Origin: Hypomesus transpacificus
Lineage: Eukaryota > Chordata > Actinopteri > Osmeriformes > Osmeridae
Direction of reading: 5' to 3'
DNA length: 64,000 nucleotides
Assembly (NCBI RefSeq): GCF_021917145.1
Contig: NC_061073.1
Location: forward strand, 10,631,430 to 10,695,429
Positions 24,772 through 34,237 of the stretch are shown piece after piece. The notes under the pieces are model-generated. The model did no database searches. It was given only the letters and a program-made list of their open reading frames with translations, and had not been told where the DNA came from. Position 1 is the stretch's first letter; the number at the start of each line of letters is the position of its first letter. A program made the translations under genes and the position numbers.

Positions 24772-27700
24772 AAATTGCAAGTCCAATATAGGCCTATAGG
24801 AATGAATGAGGTTGTTCTGTACCTGTGTTGCCGCGTCAAAGAGTGGGTAGGCTAAACAACAACAACAGCTACGAAACAAGAAGAAAATATTTCATTTTAT
24901 TTTTGTTTCGTTTACTGAATAATGTGCAGAAATTCCCCTTATGAAATTCCAGCACAATCGGAAAAGATAACAAAGCGTTAACTCCGGGATGTAAACAGCC
25001 TCATCTTCCATTTCCTTTTTTGCCAGAAGAATTTAGAGGTCAGTTTGAGGGAGAAAATCAATGACAGTATTCGAGTTACATGCTATAAGGACACTTCTTG
25101 CAGAGTTTTTAAATGTGTTTAATGGTCTCATTGCATACTATGAGGGGCATAGCTGCTTCTGGCTCCATATCCCTGCAGTGCAACTGGGAAGGCTCGAGTC
25201 GGATTGAATAAAATAAAAAAGTGGGGGTTGGGTGTGGTTTGTGCTTACAGTATAGCTGCAAGGAAGAGAAGCAGGGGCAAATCTAGGTTCCCACTTTTGG
25301 GGGGGGCTAAGCCCCTAGATAAAATAAAATATTTTTCATGTGACCCAGCAAAACTAGGGGTTCTGGGGGCATGTTCCCCCAGATTTTTTTTTACAAATAT
25401 CCTTTTAAATAGTGCCTTAGTCTAGTGGGTTTTAGGAAGAGAAATTGACAAATTTAGATTTAAAACATGAAAGAAAAAAAGAAAAAAATTTTTTTTGATT
25501 TGTTATTATTTAAATGTTTTGGGGGGGCTAATGAAACTTTTGGGGGGGCTCCAGCCCGTGGAAGTGGGTTCCTAACCGGCCCAGGTGTTACCTGTTGGCT
25601 AAGTATCCTCTCCTCGTCGATATAGTGTACTGGAGAAAAACATTCGGTGTTGTACTGAAATCAGTGACCTATAGAAAACTGTGAACAGGGGTCACTGTTC
25701 TAATGGCTTACCATATCAGCAAATGGTTGAGGCCTAACCCTAACTATATTCGAACATTAAAAGTCATAGAGACCCCTGGTCGCAGTTTTCAATTGGTCAC
25801 CAATCTCAGCACAACACCGGACTTTGACTCCTCTTTACATGAACACTTTACCATTAGTGTCACTGTTATGACTCCTCATTACATGAACACTTTACCATTA
25901 GTCTCACTATTATGACTCCTCATTACACGAACACTTTACCATTAGTCTCACTAATATGACGCATGACTTTGGTAACAAGCATCTGCAGGTGTTTTTAGAA
26001 TGGGGAGATAGAAAGAGGAAGAAAACCTGAGAAAAATAGGATGGGTGGAGAAAGTAAGATAGCCTATCAAATAGATTAATCTAATCTGTGATTTATAAAT
26101 ATACAAGGCATGCTGTGTTTTCCATCCTCTAACAAATAAAAAGAACAGATTTGCTTGTGGAATGAGAGAAAGATAGCAAACAAGATTTAAAATTGGCCCT
26201 CACAAGCCTGCATGACATCAAGCTTAAGAGGACTTAAACATCAAAGACTTCAACAAATAGAATAATATTTGTAAGCTTTTCACACTTCTCGGAATAATAG
26301 AAAGCTGTTATCTCAGAGCATCGAGATTGGTCTATTATGATCTTGTTGGAATGAACATAATTAGGGTTCCTCCGGCAAGAGGGAACCTATTGTATTTTTT
26401 AGTTTTGTTATTATTATAATAAATCTTCTTCTCCTTGCGCCAGAATAACTCAACATGTTATTGGAAACACATTAATTTGGCACATTGATGCTACATCCAA
26501 GTGGGTACCCCCACACCAAATATGGGACACCTTCGACTGTAGGGGGCGCCACAGGCCACGCCCTAAAGTCAGATTTTCAAAGTGATAGCATTTCCACCCC
26601 GTTGCTCCAATTTGGTACTTTTGAAACTTGGTACACGCCTCATTTCTCATGGGGAACAAAAAAGCCCAGAGGACCCATAAGGTCTGCCCTAATGGATTTT
26701 CTTAATCAATGAAAACTTGAGGAAATCTTTACAATGCCTCTCCTCTTAAACCAAAGATCCAAATGACTTGGAATTGTGTACACATGTGTAGAATTGATGT
26801 CTTTATATAGGATGACATGGAATGAGAAATACAATTCAAATTGCCTGAAAGGGGTGTTTTTATGTGAATATCTACATTGCCACTTAACAGCCTAGGTGCC
26901 GGGTGCTTCCCGGGTGCTTCCCGGGTGCTTTCCAAGTCATAACAACCTTATGACGTTTATTAAGCGTTGCTGCCTCAACACTGATATAACGTTGATGAGA
27001 CACAACCAATATGAGAGTTCCGTACAGAGATGCATGCCAACCTTTTGACACACGCTCTGCTCTGCGGGCCACAGTAGGGGCTTACCCCGCAACTGAGTTC
27101 TCGTAGAAGGAGTTTGCTGGTTTGGCTAGAAGCTGACAGTGTAGTGACCTGTGCGGGTGGTGCTGCCCACATAATGACATATTTTGAGGCTCCTGATTCT
27201 AAATGCTAGAAACAGGTGCTGGGTAGGCAGTTGCTATGCAACAATCGGGTGCCAGCCAGGTGGGCTACGGCTGAGAGAAGACGGCACACGACACCTCGGA
27301 ACACTGGGATTCTTGGAAAGGCTGAACCACAGGAAGAGCTAGCTACACTAAGCTAATATACAGGTGGCGCCCAGACTTGTCTGTCATAAGAAAGACAGGC
27401 AGAAGTATGAACGTCACACTCAATGATTTCACAATGTGAGATCTATGGGACACAGTCAGTGTTGCTAATAGTACAATATATCTATATCTGAGAATAATTT
27501 GAACATGCTGCATTGATTTCAATGCAAGGCTTTAACACATAAAGGGGAAAATGGGGCAAGGAATTTGAATCAGCTTTAATCCATTTCTCAAGAGAAGGAT
27601 GCCACAGAGCATTTATTCGCATTGCAAGTTATTCACATTGCATTTAATAGAGAGGATTGCCATTGCCGTCACACCCACCTTGGTTAATCTCTGGTATCAT

Positions 27701-28470
27701 CGCATGTCCGTAGATAATAAGAGCTCACCACCTTGGCGTCTCAGAATGCGGAGTAGACTGGGCACTGAGGGGAACAGTTGGCCAAATTAAATAACCCCCT
27801 TCAACACTCTCTCCTCCATGCGCACCACCCTGCTATCCCTCCATCCTCCCCGGAGTTTAATTAGGCTCTCTGAGCTCCGTCTGAATAATGCAACACCTGA
27901 GCACACCTGAGTAGTCTGCTCAAACACAGAAAGTGGAGAATCAGGAGAGACAAGATGAGCGAGGGAGAGGCGGTGAAAGATAGCGAGAGGGAGAGGAGGT
28001 TAAGAGAAAGTGTGTATGAGAGAGACCCGTAATTGTTGAATATGACAAAGCCGTAATCATGGACATAAACACACACACATCCCCCCAATATTAAAATCTG
28101 GTCAAAATGTCCCTCCCCCCATATATTGATATAAAAATATAAATGTGCTATGCTACAACAGGCAACCAAGATCCCCCTCAATGTTGACTCCATGGCTACG
28201 GCCTTGGAATATTACACATAGATATGGCATATGATTAGTCCACAAATATTATAAAACTGTTAGGGGTTCCTCACTGGTTGTTGGTTAGAATATTTACTTC
28301 ATTGGTGTAATTAGGTAAACCAACTAATATAGTGTGTAAACGTGTTATGAAAAAATTGCGTCGAGATTGTTTAAGGGAAACTTTGGTTTTGGCACCATCT
28401 AGTGGCCATCCACCAGAAGCTTCCGATTGGTCAATTATCAGCAGTTAGGATACGACACATGACATTAACT
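24772..28470. other. intergenic stretch between IMMP2L and ZNF277
   Basis: No DOCK4 exon or any other gene was recognised here, although DOCK4 occupies this interval in human. The segment 25270-25565 contains G-run motifs (TTTTGGGGGGGGCTAA, and TTTGGGGGGGCTAATG) typical of an unclassified fish repeat. A hairpin-headed repeat lies at about 26360-26710, and an 11-bp GGGTGCTTCCC triplication near 26897-26930. Confidence 0.45.
26355..26715. repeat. unclassified interspersed repeat with hairpin head
   Basis: Starts with a near-inverted repeat (GGTTCCTCC ... GAGGGAACC), then a TTATTATTATAATAAAT stretch, TCTTCTTCTCC, and a G+C-richer body. The layout recalls repeats I have seen in several fish genomes, but I cannot assign a family. 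Confidence 0.4.
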
Positions 28471-28473
28471 TTG

Positions 28474-28485
28474 AAGATGGCTGCC
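28474..28485 (+). promoter_or_regulatory. znf277: YY1-like site overlapping the ZNF277 start codon
   Basis: AAGATGGCTGCC spans the ATG. It is close to the YY1 core (AAnATGGCGGC), which often sits just downstream of transcription starts in TATA-less promoters, and it also gives a good initiation context (G at +4). Confidence 0.45.
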
Positions 28486-31400
28486 TGCATGGAGGATAAG
28501 ACGGGTACGTGTTTCTTGCTCAGAGCAACTTAACTCATGACATGATACAGCTCTCCACAACAGCTCTCTACTCTCTGAGCTCTCAATTCAGACAGTGTTG
28601 CTAATGAGAAACGAAACTTATTTTCTCGATCAAAAAATGTAAAACCAACGGGATAACGAGCTAGTAGTTGGCTACATGTAAAAGACAATTACAGACTAGC
28701 GTTACATAGACAAAACACGTCAGCGTATTGTACATTGGCATGTTACCTATAATCTGATTAATACCACGTTCTTGCGCCACTGTTTCATCCTAAACCAAAA
28801 ATAAAGGCCTGTGTGTCAAGAGCTGTAACCATAACCTAAACTTTGACAAACATTGCCAAATAACGAGTTGTTTTCCCTTTCAGAGGAAGAGGACAGTATT
28901 CTGGAGGCCCTGTGCTTCCCAGAGCGTCCCGCTCCCAGGACCTCCAGCTCATCCTCTCGTGGCAAGGAGGTGGTCACCTGCGTTCTCTGTGCTGACTCGT
29001 GCCCCTTGTCTGAGAAGGACCGTCTCCTTAAGCACCTGGCTGTGGAGCATAAACTGGTCATCGCTGATGTCAAACTAATCGCAGACTTCCCTAAGTATGT
29101 TACCTGTTCTTAGTGTTCTCCGTACAGAAGAGATACGTTAGTTCCCTCGAGATTACTGGCTTTTAAATCCCACAGGAAATAAACGGTGTAAGCTTTCATT
29201 CAGGTACGTGCTTTACTGGAGGAAGAGATTCACAGAGCAGCCCATCACAGATTTTTGCAGCGTGATTAAGACAAACTCAAAAGGCCCTGTTGGTAAGTGT
29301 ACTTTGATGTAGGTATAATTGAAATTCAAATAATCCTCGGCTCTAAATTCACTCCCTGCGGTTTTAGAGAAACAAGAGGACTTCTTCCTCCTGTGTGATG
29401 TTCTCCCAGAGGACCGGATTCTCAGGGAACAGCTCCAGCAGAACCGACTGGTGAGTTTCTCAGACCAGGAACTGCTGCTTGTCCCACTTCCATACCAGAG
29501 CTTATGTTTCAGCACTTTTTCACGCACAGCAAGACGCTGGTTTCGTAACTGTCGCTCCTTTTAAACTAGGTAAGCATTCAGAGTTGAAAATGTCAGTTAA
29601 TGGTTACCTTATTACTTGAATTTGCAGAGAAAATCCCCAAATACAGTTTACAGCTAGCTAGCGGTAGAGAGCTAACGAAGACTTACTTAAGCGATCCCTC
29701 TGTGCTTTTCTGACAGAAATAAACAGTATGTAGACACACGGCACACATGACTTGTGTTTCTGGGACCTACAGGAAGAGATCTTGGAGCAGCAGCAGATAG
29801 AAAGAGACGACAGCAGCTTCCGACGAGACTGCATGTTTTGCAATGAGGAGTTCACAGGGAACAGGTGGGTCCATGTACAGAGTGTCTCTGCCCTGTCCGC
29901 TCTCCGTCTCTGCCCAGAGTGTCTCTGCCCTGTCCGCTCCTGCAGTACTGCTGACGCTGTTCACGCGTGAAGCAGAGCCATGTGACGCTGTTCTCTCATC
30001 CCAGGTCCTCGCTGCTCAACCACATGGCCCGGGAACACGCTTTCAGTGTGGGTCTACCCGACAACATAGTGTACTGCCAGGAGTTTCTAGACACGCTCCA
30101 GGGCAAACTGGACAAGTAAGAATGAGTTTACACTCCAGGAAGACATTGATGTTGGAGGGAGCAACTGCATGAATATGAAGTGATTGTTATGTTCTGATGT
30201 CAGTTTGCAGTGTCTCTACTGTGAAAAGACCTTCCGAGACAAGATCACGCTGAAAGACCACATGAGGAAGAAACAGCATCGCAGGGTTAACGCCAACAAC
30301 CACGAATACGACCAATTCTACATCATCAACTACTTGGCATGTCCTGGTGTCTGTGTGTCTATTCAAGCTTGGCAAACATACGGGTACACATGTGTTTATG
30401 GTTTAGCTTGACTTGAAAGATAAACAATATCACAACGTTTTTCCGCTCCATGGTACCAGGAACTGGGGAAGACTTGGGAGGAGGTCCAGTCCGAGGATGA
30501 CCATGAGATGCTGGAAGATGAAGATGAGTGAGTTTCCCTCTGGTGCCACTGTAAAACCTTCATGGTTCAGTGTCAGCTGTCACAGGCCTGTACAGCAGGG
30601 GTCACAGGCCTGTACAGCAGGGGTCACCAACCCTGTTCCTGGAGAGCTACCTGCTTGAAGGGTTTCACTCCAGTAGTAATCTAGCACACCTGTATCTGAT
30701 ACCTGAGCTGAGTCAGGTGGCTGGCATGTGGTGTGTTACTCTGAGGATCTGATACAATCCTACATCAAGACAGTTATGAGTCATGTTCAAATGAATGGGC
30801 TGCTGACTCTGTTTGTCCGCTGCAGTGATTGGTCAGATTGGCAGGCTCACCCGGTGTGCGCTGTATGTCTGTTCTGTGAGCACCAATCAGAGACCATGAA
30901 CAAGATCTACGACCACATGGGGGTAAAGACACAGTTCACTAAACAGCGAAAGCATGAGAGCATAGTAGTAACATTTACTGATCCTGGAAATTCTTAAGAC
31001 TTGTCTTTCAAAGCCTTATTTTTTTCCAGGAAGCCCATGGATTTGACCTCCACAAGTTGAAGTCAGAGCTCAGTAAGTAACACCAGACAATAACCAAACA
31101 GCACCAACACACAAAGACACACACACACCAAACAGTAGTTCTGTCCAACTCACCACCCTGTGTGTCCTTCTATAGACCTGAGGTTCTACCAGCAGGTTAA
31201 ACTGGTCAACTACATACGCAGGGAGATCCACCAGTGCCGTTGCTATGGCTGCCAGCAGAAGTTTGCCACCAGGTCGGAGGTCCTTCATCACGTGGTGGAG
31301 GCAGGCCATGCCATGATGCTTCCAGGGATGTCCACATGGGACCAACCTCAGTACGTCATCCTTTATGTACCTCTGACTTATTTAGAGATGGAGTTATAGT

Positions 31401-31930
31401 TCTGGATTCAAACATACAACAGTGGATTGACACATTTTAGTCAACTGCAGTACGCGTGTCTCAGCTGTAAGTGATTCAGATATACCCTCGTCTTACTGGG
31501 CCGCCAGGTCCTGTGTTCAGTAAGGAAGCTCCTCCCTCCACAGTTACTGTGTTCAGTAAGGAAGCTGTTCCCTCGCTCCACAGTTACTGTGTTCAGTAAG
31601 GAAGCTGTTCCCTCGCTCCACAGTTACTGTGTTCAGTAAGGAAGCTGTTCCCTCGCTCCACAGTTACTGTGTTCAGTAAGGAAGCTGTTCCCTCGCTCCA
31701 CAGTTACTGTGTTCAGTAAGGAAGCTGTTCCCTCGCTCCACAGGTACTACTTCCCCACGTATGAGAACGACGCCCTCCTGTGTGCCCTGTCCGACAGTGA
31801 CAGTGACAGCGAGAGGGAGGGTCACGGTGGAGATGTCCCTGTCATCGCAGAGGACATCTCCAACCTCAGGGCCTTGAAGCAGACCAGCGTCCTCAACCAC
31901 CTGCTGAAGAACAGAGGGGCCAACATCTAG
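28477..31930 (+). CDS. znf277: ZNF277, zinc finger protein 277 (complete)
   Basis: Twelve coding exons join in phase: 28477-28504, 28884-29094, 29204-29292, 29368-29450, 29773-29864, 30005-30115, 30204-30336, 30460-30527, 30826-30922, 31030-31072, 31176-31350, 31744-31930. They give 438 residues (human about 450). Recognisable blocks include FPKYVLYWRKRF, CMFCNEEFTGNRSSLLNHM, LQCLYCEKTFRDK, VCLFCEHQSETM, FYQQVKLVNYIRR and YYFPTYENDALLC, in the same order as human ZNF277. C2H2-type fingers include C42/C45/H60/H65 and others near residues 165-190, 205-235 and 265-290. The C-terminus has an acidic stretch (SDSDSDSERE) before NLRALKQTSVLNHLL. In mammals and Drosophila the protein is linked to Polycomb (BMI1) binding and to ribosomal protein uS5 (known, not visible here). 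All introns are GT-AG except intron 7, which starts GC. It converges on TMEM168, and AATAAA at 32075-32080 is a likely poly(A) signal. Confidence 0.97.
30575..30725. repeat. short interspersed DNA-transposon-like repeat in ZNF277 intron 8
   Basis: CAGGGGTCACCAACCCTG followed by TTCCTGGAGAGCTACC and CTAGCACACCTG is a common non-autonomous repeat head in fish. A 22-bp segment at its left edge (CACAGGCCTGTACAGCAGGG) is duplicated. Only one end is clear, so this is a fragment. Confidence 0.6.
31525..31743. repeat. 40-bp minisatellite carrying repeated splice-acceptor-like sequence
   Basis: About five units of 40 bp, each ending CCCTCGCTCCACAG, abut the last ZNF277 exon. The last copy's CAG is the acceptor used before exon 12 (first exon base 31744), so the array duplicates the polypyrimidine/AG part of the true splice site. 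Confidence 0.92.
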
Positions 31931-32074
31931 CTGGATGAATGCGTGACCCGAACAGGGACGTGGTGTATTTCAAAATATATAAACATGAAGTGTATTTTTC
32001 TCATGCAGTAAAATAATTTATATTTCATTTTGATAACTGCTCGGTACATCAAACACACCATGTGTTCTGTTGTA

Positions 32075-32080
32075 AATAAA
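32075..32080 (+). terminator. znf277: ZNF277 polyadenylation signal
   Basis: AATAAA lies 145 bp after the ZNF277 stop codon on the plus strand. No other canonical hexamer sits between the stop and the downstream repeat arrays. Confidence 0.65.
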
Positions 32081-32364
32081 ATATTTAACCCAATGTAATC
32101 TTGCGTCACTGTTAAACCCACTGGTTGGTGGTATTGTGTATAAATATATCGTTTTTGATTCCTGAGCACCATTCTTTTTGACCACTTCCCAATTCTTCCA
32201 TTTCTATAGTCAATCTTTTTTCTTCATGTTGTGTCTTGACTGGGGTGGTGTTGGGTCTTAAGTATATTGTGAAAACTACTACCTCTTGTCATGAGCTGTT
32301 ACAACTTCTCCTAGCAGTTCTAAAAAAACTGAGGGTTGACTGCACTATCTAACCACTCAGAACA

Positions 32365-32425
32365 AGTCAGGAACCAAGTCAGGAACCAAGTCAGGAACCA
32401 AGTCAGGAACCAAGTCAGGAACCAA
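32365..32425. repeat. 12-bp tandem repeat, about 5 copies
   Basis: AGTCAGGAACCA repeated head to tail, just before the larger 33-bp array. Confidence 0.9.
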
Positions 32426-32477
32426 GTCAGAACAAGTGGCAAGCTGGTAAGCCACAACAGGCTGTTCTGCCTTCCTG

Positions 32478-33077
32478 GACCACAGAGGCTGTTGGTCTGG
32501 GCTCCAGTTAGACCACAGAGGCTGTTGGTCTGGGCTCCAGTTAGACCACAGAGGCTGTTGGTCTGGGCTCCAGTTAGACCACAGAGGCTGTTGGTCTGGG
32601 CTCCAGTTAGACCACAGAGGCTGTTGGTCTGGGCTCCAGTTAGACCACAGAGGCTGTTGGTCTGGGCTCCAGTTAGACCACAGAGGCTGTTGGTCTGGGC
32701 TCCAGTTAGACCACAGAGGCTGTTGGTCTGGGCTCCAGTTAGACCACAGAGGCTGTTGGTCTGGGCTCCAGTTAGACCACAGAGGCTGTTGGTCTGGGCT
32801 CCAGTTAGACCACAGAGGCTGTTGGTCTGGGCTCCAGTTAGACCACAGAGGCTGTTGGTCTGGGCTCCAGTTAGACCACAGAGGCTGTTGGTCTGGGCTC
32901 CAGTTAGACCACAGAGGCTGTTGGTCTGGGCTCCAGTTAGACCACAGAGGCTGTTGGTCTGGGCTCCAGTTAGACCACAGAGGCTGTTGGTCTGGGCTCC
33001 AGTTAGACCACAGAGGCTGTTGGTCTGGGCTCCAGTTAGACCACAGAGGCTGTTGGTCTGGGCTCCAGTTAGACCAC
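32478..33077. repeat. 33-bp minisatellite, 18 near-perfect copies
   Basis: The unit begins GACCACAGAGGCTGTTGGTC and is 33 bp long. The copies are essentially identical over 600 bp. Since 33 is divisible by three, open frames of 285 and 289 codons exist on opposite strands (an 11-residue repeat each). Neither has splice sites, a signal or any family likeness. It sits between the convergent 3' ends of ZNF277 and TMEM168. Confidence 0.96.
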
Positions 33078-33221
33078 CCCCCTGCATCAGCTTTCTGGCC
33101 CCACTACTGAGATCCACACAGGCAGTCACGTTCCCACCAGCAGTTAGCAGAAAGTGCCCACAGATGGTGTACATTGCCTCCCACAACAAGTGAATCAGAC
33201 TATATCAAGCAAGTGTCAGTT

Positions 33222-33227
33222 TTTATT
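33222..33227 (-). terminator. tmem168: TMEM168 polyadenylation signal (candidate)
   Basis: TTTATT on the plus strand reads AATAAA on the minus strand, about 1.0 kb past the TMEM168 stop. The unique DNA from 33230 to 34237 would then be its 3' UTR. No other gene is seen in that stretch. Confidence 0.55.
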
Positions 33228-34237
33228 GCATAGTCAAGACATCTTCCAATATTAATATAAAATATTTTACACAACCCATACATATTTTGATTAGAGCATG
33301 TATATTTCCTCCAAATACCATTGTCAAACATCAAAGGCCTGTCAGACGATACCCCACATTCCTCCAGATAGTGCAATTGATTTGTTTCGGCAGTCACAAC
33401 TATTGCTCTGGACTGTTTGTGATTGTGGCCTGCCCCAAAAAGTATGAACGAATATGCACAGCACATCAGTAACAGGAGTGAGACTCAAAGGCTTGCGGTG
33501 GTTCAGAATATAAAGCAGAATACAAAAAGGGTTTGTAAGAACCAACTCTTGAAATACAAATATCCAACCACAAATCAAGTCTTCTTTTTTTCCTAATATA
33601 TAAATCTAGATAATACCGTGTCATAACCTGAGATTTGTTGGTGGGGTTGAGTTCAATATCCATTTCAGTTTCATAATGTATTTTATAAGACTAAAATAAC
33701 TTTATATATTTTGGTTTTAGTGTGAAGGCACAGAATCTATTAATTTTGAATCTGATTGAAAATGGTCTAGTGCAAAGTTCTGGTTCGAATGGCAGAATTT
33801 CTCTCAAACTTATAATAAAAGAGATAACATTCTTCTTCTCTTCCTCTCCCCAGCCCATATAAGGAAGTTCCACTGCCTATTTACGCTTGCAGAAGGAAGT
33901 TCAACATCAAAGAATGCAGGAAGAAAAAAGTCTGTGTCACATGTCATAACCACATTTTTTGTGTGCCAAGAAGACCGCCATTTTGGTATATCAAATGTGT
34001 ACATATTCTTAATCCAACAGCACTGTTACTTAATATAAATCATTCTAAACGTTATATTTGTCAGTAACTGATTCACAATCCACAACTGTCTACTTAGGTT
34101 GAATAAAATCAGACTATACATTGATTCAACTACTGAAAACTATTTAGAAAACTACCCTGAGAATAAAAAGTTTTAAATACGGAGTACAACCTCAAGCGAT
34201 AAGGGGAAAGCATCGCTGAATCTTAGAGAGCCTAAAT

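Noticed and set aside
24772..28470. DOCK4 exons, expected between IMMP2L and ZNF277
   Set aside because: No frame with recognisable DOCK similarity; only repeats and unique AT-rich DNA.
32320..33193. Two opposite open frames of 285-289 codons
   Set aside because: They consist of an 11-residue repeat created by a 33-bp minisatellite. No family, no splice or promoter support, and both strands are equally open.
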